Assembly: GCA_023461275.1 (NCBI GenBank)
Contig: JAEYMI010000032.1
Location: 6,196 to 70,195 of the forward strand
Length of the DNA stretch: 64,000 nucleotides
Direction: 5' to 3'
From: Actinomycetes bacterium
GTDB lineage: Bacteria; Actinomycetota; Actinomycetes; Mycobacteriales; Mycobacteriaceae
The notes beneath the pieces are model-generated. The model had not been told where the DNA came from. It searched no databases and worked only from the letters and a program-made list of their open reading frames with translations. Positions 1-7,264 of this stretch are shown here, one piece after another. A program made the translations under genes and the position numbers. Every line of letters begins with the position of its first letter. The stretch's first letter is position 1.

Positions 1-909
1 GGCGTCGGCGGCCTGGCCCTTCACATCCGCGTTCAGTCCGGCGACCACCGTCATCGCCCGAGCGACGGAATCGGCGTCCCACGCCCTGGCCTGCGCCTGC
101 ACCTTCTTCACGCGGCCGGGCGACATACCCAGCTCGGAGGCGGCCGCGTACTGATCCATCGAGCCCACCTCGCGTACGCGCGCAATGGAATGCACTGCCT
201 CCGCGAGCGCGTCGGCCAGCAGCACCCGTGGCACGCCGTGGTGGTGGGCCCACGCCAGTGATTCCAGCGCTCCGGCGCGATCGCCGGTCACCGCTTTGTC
301 GGCGACCTCGAAACCGGTGATCTCCGGCCGGCCCTGGTAGTAGAGGCGCACCGCATCGGCGCTGATCTTGCCGCCGGTATCGGCGACGAGCTGCGCGCAG
401 GCGGCGGCCAGCTCGCGCAGTTCGGAGCCGACTCCCTCGACGATCAGCTCGATCACGTCCGGCGACACCTTGGCGCCGAGCGCACGGAACTCGGCCCGGA
501 CGAAATCCATCCGTTCGCGCGGCCATTTGGGCGCGACGCACGGATGCTCATCGGCGCCGGCCTTCTTCAACGCAGGCACCATCGACTTCGCCCGTCCGCC
601 GCCGGTGTGGATCACCATCAAGGTGATGCCGTCCGGAAGAGCCGCGGCCGCCGATGCGATGAGCGCGGCCGGCTCCTTGCCCGCCTCGGCCGCAGATTCC
701 ACCACGATGATGCGCTCGTCGGCGAACAGCGACGGCGACAGCATCTCGGCGAGCTCGTATTCGCTCACGTCGCCGGCCCGAACACGAGTGACCGGCACAT
801 CGGTTCCCGACGCACGAGACCGTTCGGCGGCGACGGCGGCGATCACTCGACCGGTCAAGAAGTCGTCGTCTCCGAGGAGCAGATGCAGGCGGTCGGTCAC
901 CCCGATCAT
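1..909 (-). CDS. holA: DNA polymerase III delta subunit (partial, 3' end outside window)
   Basis: HolA is the clamp-loader subunit that binds the beta clamp and opens it for loading onto primed DNA. The visible 303 codons begin Met-Ile-Gly-Val-Thr-Asp-Arg, followed by the hydrophobic strand and acidic turn LLLGDDDFL typical of the family N-terminus. Family length is roughly 320-330 residues, so only the extreme C-terminus is missing beyond base 1. The start is the ATG at 909-907, which shares ATGA with the comEC stop (908-906), indicating translational coupling. The same comEC-holA order is found in M. tuberculosis (Rv2414c-Rv2413c). Identification rests on the N-terminal pattern plus synteny. 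Confidence 0.88.
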   Translation of the reverse strand, partial: MIGVTDRLHLLLGDDDFLTGRVIAAVAAERSRASGTDVPVTRVRAGDVSEYELAEMLSPSLFADERIIVVESAAEAGKEPAALIASAAAALPDGITLMVIHTGGGRAKSMVPALKKAGADEHPCVAPKWPRERMDFVRAEFRALGAKVSPDVIELIVEGVGSELRELAAACAQLVADTGGKISADAVRLYYQGRPEITGFEVADKAVTGDRAGALESLAWAHHHGVPRVLLADALAEAVHSIARVREVGSMDQYAAASELGMSPGRVKKVQAQARAWDADSVARAMTVVAGLNADVKGQAADA

Positions 910-2372
910 GCTGCCAGACGAGACCGACGAATTCCGAGCACCCCTACCGCGGTGGCCGCACCCACCAGGCACAACCCGCCGATGCCGTCGGGTACCGGCA
1001 CACTCGCCCAGCTCTGACGCGCGCAGACCCGGGCGCAGGTGATCATCCACCAGAGCTCGGGCCCGGTCCCCCGCACCAGCAACTCACTGACGATCATTCC
1101 GATGCCATCGTCGCCCCCGATCGCGCCGATGAGAGCGGCCAGCGTCCCCACAATCGCGATCACGCCCACCACCGGGACCACCAGTACGTTGGCGATGACA
1201 CCGATGACCAGGTAGCGACCGTTGAGCATCGCGAGCACCGGCGCGGTCACCACCTGAGCGGCCAGGGTCATGGCCAGCAGATCGGCCACCCCGGCGGGCA
1301 CCCGATGATCGCGCAACCAGTCACGGATTCCTCTGCCCCACACCACAAGTCCCGCAGTCGCGGCCACCGAGAGGGCGAATCCCGGCGCGATCGCCAGCTC
1401 CGGCCACCACAACAATCCGCCGATCACCGCAGCACCCAGCGCCGGTAACGACTGCCCGCGTCGTGCGGTGACCATCGCCAACAATCCCACCGCGCCCATC
1501 ATCGCCGCGCGTAACACGCTCGGCGACGGGCGCACCAGGATGACGAACACCACGATCACCACCGCACCCAGGACCGCCGCGGTTCGCGGCGAGGCACCCA
1601 ACGCCATGATCACCAGAACCGCTGCGCCACAGACCAATGCGAAGTTCGCGCCGGAAACCGCCACCAGGTGTGACAGTCCGGCCGCGCGAAAGTCGTCACC
1701 GACGTCGTCGTCGAGGCCGCTGACGTCGCCGAGCACAAGTCCGGGCAGGAGCCCGGAAGGCTGAGGTCCGAGGGCCCGGGAACTGCTGTCGCGCAACCGT
1801 TCCCGCACATGTTCGGCCACCCGCTGGTGCGGCGGTGGCCGGCCGATGAGGTGCGGCGCACCACCCGCCGACAGGCTCGCCACACTAAGATCGGCGCGCT
1901 GCGGTGGTCGCACCGCGACTATCGCCGAGACCTGCTGTCCCGGAAGAAGTACCATCCATCCCTCGGCCGGGGCGGTGAGCTGCGCGGGCGCCTCGGCGGC
2001 CGGCCTCCCCCCGACTGCGGTGACATCCACCCGGATCAGAACACGCGATCGGTGGACGCCGATGGCGATCGGGTCGTCGCGGATGACCACGGTGACCCGC
2101 GCCTTGCCGTCGTGCCCGGTCAGTGGGTGTTCGGCGATTGCCTCCTGCCGCAGGAACAACGCCGCCGCGGAGGTGGCGACCATTCCCGAGATCACCACGA
2201 CCAGGCCCACCGTCGCCCACTGCGCCTTCCGCCATCGCACCGCGACAACACATGCGGCGCATAGCAGTCCGGCGATCACACACATCGCGAGCGAGATATC
2301 GCGGCCGGCGTGCAGACCGGCGAGGGTCGCTGCCCAGACCGAGACCGCCGGGAAGACCAGTCGAACGTCCAT
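906..2372 (-). CDS. comEC: ComEC/Rec2-type competence membrane protein, without beta-lactamase domain
   Basis: This 488-residue polytopic membrane protein has N-terminal hydrophobic segments (about residues 5-20, 28-45, 52-72), a soluble OB-like region (about 85-200), and the ComEC competence domain from about residue 205. The characteristic SHLVAVSGAN motif is at about 234-243, with several further membrane helices to the end. In naturally competent bacteria ComEC forms the channel that passes single-stranded DNA into the cytoplasm. Full-length ComEC proteins end in a metallo-beta-lactamase-like domain; this one stops before it, like its shorter mycobacterial relatives. The ATG at 2372 has an AAAGGA about 10 bases upstream. 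It follows comEA by 44 bp and overlaps holA by 4 bp, so it is probably in one operon. DNA uptake in this lineage is unproven. Confidence 0.9.
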   Translation of the reverse strand: MDVRLVFPAVSVWAATLAGLHAGRDISLAMCVIAGLLCAACVVAVRWRKAQWATVGLVVVISGMVATSAAALFLRQEAIAEHPLTGHDGKARVTVVIRDDPIAIGVHRSRVLIRVDVTAVGGRPAAEAPAQLTAPAEGWMVLLPGQQVSAIVAVRPPQRADLSVASLSAGGAPHLIGRPPPHQRVAEHVRERLRDSSSRALGPQPSGLLPGLVLGDVSGLDDDVGDDFRAAGLSHLVAVSGANFALVCGAAVLVIMALGASPRTAAVLGAVVIVVFVILVRPSPSVLRAAMMGAVGLLAMVTARRGQSLPALGAAVIGGLLWWPELAIAPGFALSVAATAGLVVWGRGIRDWLRDHRVPAGVADLLAMTLAAQVVTAPVLAMLNGRYLVIGVIANVLVVPVVGVIAIVGTLAALIGAIGGDDGIGMIVSELLVRGTGPELWWMITCARVCARQSWASVPVPDGIGGLCLVGAATAVGVLGIRRSRLAA

Positions 2373-2416
2373 GCGGCAAGCGTCCTTTCGGCCAACGTCG
2401 AGTTCGTGCGCCGGGC

Positions 2417-3529
2417 TCAGACGGTGACCAGGTCGCGGAGCCTGGCCAGTTTGGCGGGCCCGATGCCGTCGACCTCACCGAGTTGCTCAACCGAGGCGAA
2501 ACGCCCGTTCTGCGTACGCCAGGCCACGATCGCCTTGGCGGTGACCGGGCCGACGCCGGGTAGCGCGTCGAGCTGCGCCTCGGTGGCGGTATTGAGATCG
2601 ACCTTCCCGCCGGCCGCGGCCGGCGCACCCGCCGCGGTCGAGCCCGGTGCGCCGGAGCCGGCCGTACCGTTCCCACCCGGCGGCGCCGACCCGGCGTCGG
2701 CCGAGGAGACGACGTTGCTGCGCATCGACATCCGGCCGCCGTCCCCGGCGTATCCGACCAGGACCTGATCACCGTCTCGAAGCGGTTGAGCCATGTTGAG
2801 CGACAACAGATCTGCACCGGCTCGCGCACCGCCCGCATGCTCGATCGCGTCGGCCACCCGGGCCTGCGGGCGCAGCCGGACCAGCCCCGGCCGTCGGACC
2901 AGTCCGACGACACTCACGACGAGTTCCGCGGGTGCGGCAGATTCCGGCGCCGCGGGTGATGACGACGGCGGGCCGGCCGACGGTGCCGCCGCCCTGGGCG
3001 CGGTCGGTCCCGCCGATATCGGGAAGGCCACCGGATCGGTCGGGATCGAACGATCCCGCAGCAGAGAGTATCCGGCGAATGCACATGCCAGCACCCCGAT
3101 CGCAATGATGACCAAGGCCGCCGGCGGCGCCATAACCGTTCTGCGCCGCGGAAATTCGTCGTCGTGGAGGTCGTCGTCGTGGAGGTCGTCGTCTCGACGG
3201 TCGTCTTCGTGCGGGTCGGCATTGGCCGGGTCGCGAGTGTACGACGGCGAATCGTCACCGTCGGGTGTCAGCCAGGTCGGCATCGCAGTGACTCCCCAGC
3301 CGCTCTGGTGGCCGGTGGTCGGGGCGGCGATCGCCGTGTCTCCTCCGACGGTGTCGAGGATCGTGTTATCAGGGACCGTGCTATCGAGCACCGTGTTATC
3401 AAGGACCGTGTTATCAAGGACCGCGGTGTCGGCCGAGACGGCGAGCCTGTCCAGGGCGCTACGCCTGCCTCCCGGACGCGTCGGGCCCCAGCCATGATCC
3501 GACGGTGGTCGTGGCGCTGAGCTGTTCAT
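2417..3529 (-). CDS. comEA: ComEA-like helix-hairpin-helix DNA-binding protein
   Basis: The protein is a membrane-anchored DNA receptor candidate of 370 residues. The N-terminal cytosolic part is low complexity: residues ~37-61 are pentapeptide repeats of the form (V/I)LD(N/S)T, and residues ~98-118 are acidic Asp/His repeats. One membrane segment follows (about 122-147, ending near AGYSLL), then an SLBB-type domain. The C-terminus holds the helix-hairpin-helix pair with VDLNTATEAQLDALPGVG and VDGIGPAKLARL. The family binds double-stranded DNA outside the cell and hands it to ComEC, which is encoded next. I take the ATG at 3529 because TAGCGT (3543-3538) lies 8 bases before it; a TTG at 3538 is in frame. 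In M. tuberculosis eis lies between comEA and degV; here it is absent. Confidence 0.87.
   Translation of the reverse strand: MNSSAPRPPSDHGWGPTRPGGRRSALDRLAVSADTAVLDNTVLDNTVLDSTVPDNTILDTVGGDTAIAAPTTGHQSGWGVTAMPTWLTPDGDDSPSYTRDPANADPHEDDRRDDDLHDDDLHDDEFPRRRTVMAPPAALVIIAIGVLACAFAGYSLLRDRSIPTDPVAFPISAGPTAPRAAAPSAGPPSSSPAAPESAAPAELVVSVVGLVRRPGLVRLRPQARVADAIEHAGGARAGADLLSLNMAQPLRDGDQVLVGYAGDGGRMSMRSNVVSSADAGSAPPGGNGTAGSGAPGSTAAGAPAAAGGKVDLNTATEAQLDALPGVGPVTAKAIVAWRTQNGRFASVEQLGEVDGIGPAKLARLRDLVTV
3347..3421 (-). repeat. 15-bp tandem repeats inside comEA
   Basis: About five units of a 15-bp repeat (core GACCGTGTTATCAAG on the plus strand, two copies identical, others with 1-3 changes) encode five-residue repeats (V/I)LD(N/S)T in the cytosolic N-terminus of ComEA. 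Because the unit is a multiple of three, copy-number changes would not break the frame. A second 15-bp-periodic stretch at about 3156-3211 encodes the acidic LHDDD repeats. Confidence 0.85.
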
Positions 3530-3655
3530 ACCCGGCAACGCTATGCGCCACAGAGTGTTCCGAACCGGCCGCCGATACGGATATCCGATATCTGTGGAAC
3601 GATCAGCGACCCTGTGAATGAATGGGCGGCGCGGGAAGCCGACAGGCCGGTGCGC

Positions 3656-4516
3656 TCAGCCGACGTCGAGACCCTCGATCGGGTCGAGGTGGGTGCCGAT
3701 CACCGTGCCGAGGGCACCGGCGCCGATGTGGACACCCAGGATCGGCCCCAGATCGACGATGATCTGCGAGGTCACCACCCGCAACCGGTCGACGAGCTGC
3801 GCCATCATCTCACGTGCGAGCTCGTCGGATTGCGCGTGCTGTATGCCGACGGTGACCGCCCGACCGCCCGCCGATTCGACTGCGGCGTCAACCATCTTGG
3901 TGAGCGCCTTGGAGAACGTGCGGTGTCGTTCCTTCAAGGTCAGGGTGCCGTCGACCATGTGCAGGATCGGTTTGATCGACAACGCCGAGCCCAACAGTTT
4001 GCTCGCGGCACTGATCCGGCCGCTGTTGCGGAGGTTGTCGAGCTCGTGGAGGCAGACCATCGAGTCGACGGTGGCCGCCTGCCGGATCGCCGCCTCATAG
4101 ACGCGGTCGCGGTCTGCCCCGCCCGCCGACGCCTGGGCCGCGGCGATCGCGGTGAATCCGACCGCCAACCCCACCGACCGCGCGTCGACGACGCGCACCT
4201 GACCGGAGAACTTCTCGGCGGCCAACCGCGCCGCCGCCCACGTGCCGGACAGTCGGCGGGACATGTGCACGGCCACCACCCCGTCGCCGTCGCTGGCGGC
4301 GACCGCCTTCTCGAAGACCTCGGCCAGATCATGTGGATTGGACCCGGCGGTGGTGACCCCGGGCGCGGAGATGATGCCGGCGGGCATCTCATCGACGCCG
4401 TCAAGGTAGTCGACGCCGTCCACGGTCAGGTGCAACGGCACCTGACGGATCCCGTAGTGCGTTGCCACACCGTCCGGGATTCGGGCGGAAGAGTCTGTGA
4501 CGACGACGACAGGCAC
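3656..4516 (-). CDS. DegV family fatty-acid-binding protein (FakB-like)
   Basis: The 286-residue DegV fold protein begins VVVVTDSSARIPD, carries the LSGTWAAARLAA segment (about 90-105) and the VVDARSVGLAVG segment (about 113-125), all conserved in DegV proteins. DegV/FakB proteins hold a fatty acid and present it to the kinase FakA, which makes acyl phosphate for phospholipid synthesis in Firmicutes; the role in Actinobacteria is not settled. A FakA-like gene lies at 13979-15667. The start is GTG 4516, preceded by TAACGT (4528-4523) six bases away, a leaderless arrangement. It follows octT with a 65-bp gap, in the order seen for Rv2418c-Rv2417c. The 118 bp between its stop and comEA hold no gene. 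Confidence 0.88.
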   Translation of the reverse strand: MPVVVVTDSSARIPDGVATHYGIRQVPLHLTVDGVDYLDGVDEMPAGIISAPGVTTAGSNPHDLAEVFEKAVAASDGDGVVAVHMSRRLSGTWAAARLAAEKFSGQVRVVDARSVGLAVGFTAIAAAQASAGGADRDRVYEAAIRQAATVDSMVCLHELDNLRNSGRISAASKLLGSALSIKPILHMVDGTLTLKERHRTFSKALTKMVDAAVESAGGRAVTVGIQHAQSDELAREMMAQLVDRLRVVTSQIIVDLGPILGVHIGAGALGTVIGTHLDPIEGLDVG

Positions 4517-4581
4517 GGCTCTACGTTAGTCGGTCCACGTCACACCACGACCACTGCGTTGGTCACTCTCTGCGTCGGATC

Positions 4582-5319
4582 TCATTCGAGGGCGTCGGAC
4601 ACCGTGGGCACGGTCAGCTCGGCGAGGCGCTGGTGGCATCGGAAGCCCCAGTGGATACCGTCGGGATTCATCTGCGCCGCGGGGTCGTCGAATTCGTCGC
4701 GGGTGATCGGATAGAAGTCGACGCACGCCAACCCATGCTCGTCGGCCCACCGCATGATGGCGGCGGTTGTCGGGATTCGTCCGGCGTGGACGTAGCCGTA
4801 GTACGGGCTGCGGTGCGTGGACGGCAGACAGACGATGATCGGCAGCTCGGGACGCAGGTGGGCGATCGCGGCCCTGGTCTTCTCCAGATACTCCACGGTG
4901 ACCGACGGTGGCAGCGCGAGCGGCCAGCCGACCGGGGACAACCGTGGCTGCAACCACTGATACCCGTCGCGGACCAGTTGTCGCAGTCGGTTGGGTCGCA
5001 GGTAGCGAATCTGCTCGCGCAGCGCCGTCGGCAGCGGCGACGGGAGGCTGTCCATACCGCCGACGGCCAGGATCACCGCATCGGCCGAGGGCATCGTCGC
5101 CCAGATGTTGGGGTCCTGGGTGAGAGCCCACCACACGTCGCGGCTGGTCCAACCGATGCGGCCGAACAACCGGACCTCGCGTCCGCACCGCTGTCCGACG
5201 ATGTTGGGCCAGATGCGCCGATCATCGGCCGGCAGTCCACCCTCGGGGCCGTAGTACGCCAATGAATCCGACAGCACCAGCAGCGGTCCCGGCCGCGCCG
5301 GGTCCCGGACTGGGGTCAC
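4582..5319 (-). CDS. octT: Diglucosylglycerate octanoyltransferase OctT (SGNH fold)
   Basis: OctT adds an octanoyl group to diglucosylglycerate, an early precursor of methylglucose lipopolysaccharides, in the cytoplasm. The 245-residue product has the SGNH-type nucleophile block LVLSDSLAYYG near the N-terminus and the C-terminal catalytic pair in MNPDGIHWGF. Assignment to OctT rather than a generic GDSL esterase rests on the position directly after gpgP, as in Rv2419c-Rv2418c, and on the matching length. The reading frame stays open further upstream over gpgP, but the likely start is GTG 5319, which overlaps the gpgP stop in a GTGA and gives a protein of family size. Expression is therefore probably coupled to gpgP. 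Confidence 0.82.
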   Translation of the reverse strand: MTPVRDPARPGPLLVLSDSLAYYGPEGGLPADDRRIWPNIVGQRCGREVRLFGRIGWTSRDVWWALTQDPNIWATMPSADAVILAVGGMDSLPSPLPTALREQIRYLRPNRLRQLVRDGYQWLQPRLSPVGWPLALPPSVTVEYLEKTRAAIAHLRPELPIIVCLPSTHRSPYYGYVHAGRIPTTAAIMRWADEHGLACVDFYPITRDEFDDPAAQMNPDGIHWGFRCHQRLAELTVPTVSDALE

Positions 5320-6029
5320 TGCACCGCGGCGTCGGCGACCTCGGCCGAGGCGTTCCACACGTCCAGCCGCCACCGCGGGGATGCGTCGGGCATGCCGTGC
5401 CCGGACAACTGCACCCAGCTGGTGTTGGCGAGCCCGCCGAAGACCGGCCAGTTGGCGTGCGGCAGGTCCAGGAGCGCGGCCGTCATCGCCGCGATCACCC
5501 CACCATGGGCGACGAGCACCACCGGCGCCTCCGGGGTGTCCCCGCTTCCCCACTCCGGTGTCGTTGCCAGCAGTTCGTCGACCAACGGGGTGGCCCGGGC
5601 GGCGACGTCGATCCGGCTCTCCCCGTTCGGTGGCCGCCACGTGGCGTCGTCACGCCAGATCATGCGGGCGCCGGGCATCGCGGCGTCGACGTCGAGATGG
5701 GTCAGGCCCTGCCAGTCTCCGAGATGGGTTTCGCGCAGCCGCACGTCGGTGTCCACCGGCAGCCCGGTGATGATCGACAGCGCTTCAGCGGTGTCGCGCG
5801 CACGCCGCAGATCCGACGATCGGATCAGCAGTGGATTTCGTTGCGCCAACGCCACGGCAGCCGACTTGGCTTGTCGCACACCAAGATCGGTGAGATCGGT
5901 GTCCAGCTGACCCTGCATCCGACTGTTCGCGTTGTATTCGGTCTGACCGTGTCGCAACAGGATCAGACGTCGCACCACCGGCGTGAGCCGCTCCACCGAT
6001 GTGTCGTGGGAATCGGGTTCAAAGCTCAC
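5316..6029 (-). CDS. gpgP: Glucosyl-3-phosphoglycerate phosphatase (histidine phosphatase family)
   Basis: The enzyme removes phosphate from glucosyl-3-phosphoglycerate to give glucosylglycerate, the second step toward methylglucose lipopolysaccharide. The phosphohistidine motif LLRHGQTEYN is about 20 residues from the chosen start, the second conserved region is RETHLGDWQG, and the C-terminal catalytic histidine is in VLVAHGGVIAAM. About 237 residues result from GTG 6029, which overlaps the end of rsfS by 11 bp; an internal GTG just before RRLILLRHG would give a length closer to the mycobacterial protein, so the start is uncertain. The generic fold is certain; the substrate is inferred from octT beside it and the conserved Rv2420c-Rv2418c order. 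Confidence 0.82.
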   Translation of the reverse strand: MSFEPDSHDTSVERLTPVVRRLILLRHGQTEYNANSRMQGQLDTDLTDLGVRQAKSAAVALAQRNPLLIRSSDLRRARDTAEALSIITGLPVDTDVRLRETHLGDWQGLTHLDVDAAMPGARMIWRDDATWRPPNGESRIDVAARATPLVDELLATTPEWGSGDTPEAPVVLVAHGGVIAAMTAALLDLPHANWPVFGGLANTSWVQLSGHGMPDASPRWRLDVWNASAEVADAAVQ

Positions 6030-6432
6030 TGCCGGATCCCGACTGGCTCGAACCCGGCCGGCTGGAATCCGACTGGACGATACCGACATCGACGATCGGG
6101 CAGTCCCGCCACAGCCGCTCGAGCGCGTAGAAGTCACGCTCGTCACTGTGCTGGATGTGCACCACGATGTCGGCGTAATCGAGCAGCGCCCAACGGCCTT
6201 CGCGGGTTCCCTCGCGACGCACCGGCTTGTATCCGGCCTCGCGTAGCTTGTCCTCCACCTCGTCGACGATGGAGTTGACCTGTCGCTCGTTGTCGGCCGA
6301 CGCGATCACGAACAGGTCGGTGATGACGAGTTGCTCGGAGACGTCGATCACCGTGACGTTGGTTGCAATCTTGTCCGCCGCCGCATGTGCGGCGATCGTA
6401 GCCATCGAGATGGCTTCTGGTGACGCGGTCAC
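6019..6432 (-). CDS. rsfS: Ribosomal silencing factor RsfS
   Basis: RsfS binds ribosomal protein uL14 on the 50S subunit and blocks subunit joining when nutrients are short. The 137-residue product shows the family core: ATNVTVIDVSEQL, ITDLFVIASADNERQ, the REG-GRWALLDYADIVVHI segment and FYALERLWRDCP. A serine/glycine-rich tail (SSRPGSSQSGSGSEL) extends beyond the usual end. Start GTG 6432 has a purine-rich AAAGGGA about 5 bases upstream; upstream codons in the same frame belong to the spacer and nadD overlap. It follows nadD by 67 bp and overlaps gpgP, suggesting one nadD-rsfS-gpgP-octT transcript. Confidence 0.9.
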   Translation of the reverse strand: MTASPEAISMATIAAHAAADKIATNVTVIDVSEQLVITDLFVIASADNERQVNSIVDEVEDKLREAGYKPVRREGTREGRWALLDYADIVVHIQHSDERDFYALERLWRDCPIVDVGIVQSDSSRPGSSQSGSGSEL

Positions 6433-6441
6433 TCGTTCCCT

Positions 6442-6495
6442 TTCGAGGTGCTCAGGCTGTCGGTGGTGCGCAGGCTTTCGGTGGTGCTCAGGCTT
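6442..6495. repeat. Three tandem ~18-bp repeats in the nadD-rsfS gap
   Basis: Copies at 6460-6477 and 6478-6495 (TCGGTGGTGC-G/T-CAGGCTT) differ at a single base, and 6442-6459 is a weaker third copy (about 13 of 18). They fill most of the 67-bp space between the nadD stop and the rsfS start. No clear function is seen; they may be a local duplication or a binding array. Confidence 0.7.
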
Positions 6496-6499
6496 CTGG

Positions 6500-7183
6500 T
6501 CACGGTGCTGATACCCCTGGCGCGGATGCCAACGACGGACGATACAGGCGTCGCTTGGCGATGTACTGAACGACGCCGTCGGGGACCAGGTACCAGACCG
6601 GCCGCCCCTGTCCGGCCCGCTGCCGGCACTCGGTCGAGGAGATGGCCAGCGCGGGGATCTCGAGCAGTTGCAGCGTGCCCTCCGGGAGCGCTTCCAGATG
6701 CTTGGCCAGGTGTTTGGCGTGCAGCTCGTAACCGGGCCGGCTGACACCGACGAAGTTGGCGAGCTCGAACAGTTCTTCCCAGTCCTGCCACGACAGGATC
6801 GACTCCAGCGCGTCGGCACCGGTGATGAAGTAGAGGTGGGCCTCGGGGTGCAGTCTGCGCAGGTCCCGCAACGTGTCGACGGTATAGGTGTCGCCCTCGC
6901 GGTCGACGTCGACGCGGCTCACGCTGAACTGCGGATTCGAGGCGGTGGCGATGACCGTCATCAGGTAGCGGTCCTCGGCGGGGCTGACCGAGGTGGCACC
7001 GGCGGCGCCCGGCGCCGGTCCGTCGAGCTTCTGCCACGGGCGGCCGGTGGGAACGAAGATGACTTCGTCGAGTTCGAATCGGTGGGCCACCTCGCTGGCG
7101 GCCACCAGGTGTCCGTTATGGATCGGATCGAAGGTCCCGCCCATCACACCGATGCGGCGCGCACGCGGTCGGTCGGGTGACAT
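6500..7183 (-). CDS. nadD: Nicotinate-nucleotide adenylyltransferase
   Basis: NadD joins nicotinate mononucleotide and ATP to form deamido-NAD, a required step of NAD synthesis. The 227-residue protein has the nucleotidyltransferase signature GVMGGTFDPIHNGHL at residues ~12-26 (HxGH-type motif), then FVPTGRPWQK, FITGADALESI and the C-terminal ISSTECRQRA segment that corresponds to the ISSTxIR motif. The ATG at 7183 is preceded by TAAAGT (7197-7192) eight bases away, consistent with a leaderless message. The next gene downstream is rsfS, the usual partner in actinobacteria. Confidence 0.95.
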   Translation of the reverse strand: MSPDRPRARRIGVMGGTFDPIHNGHLVAASEVAHRFELDEVIFVPTGRPWQKLDGPAPGAAGATSVSPAEDRYLMTVIATASNPQFSVSRVDVDREGDTYTVDTLRDLRRLHPEAHLYFITGADALESILSWQDWEELFELANFVGVSRPGYELHAKHLAKHLEALPEGTLQLLEIPALAISSTECRQRAGQGRPVWYLVPDGVVQYIAKRRLYRPSLASAPGVSAP

Positions 7184-7264
7184 GGAGGTTGACTTTACCC
7201 GCCGACGCGCCGCCGGGCGCCGTCGACGCCGCAGGTGTGCACACAGTCAGACCTGGAGGATGGG

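Noticed and set aside
3573..3590. GATATC-containing palindrome between degV and comEA
   Set aside because: Short and AT-rich; no promoter or regulator context supports it beyond chance.
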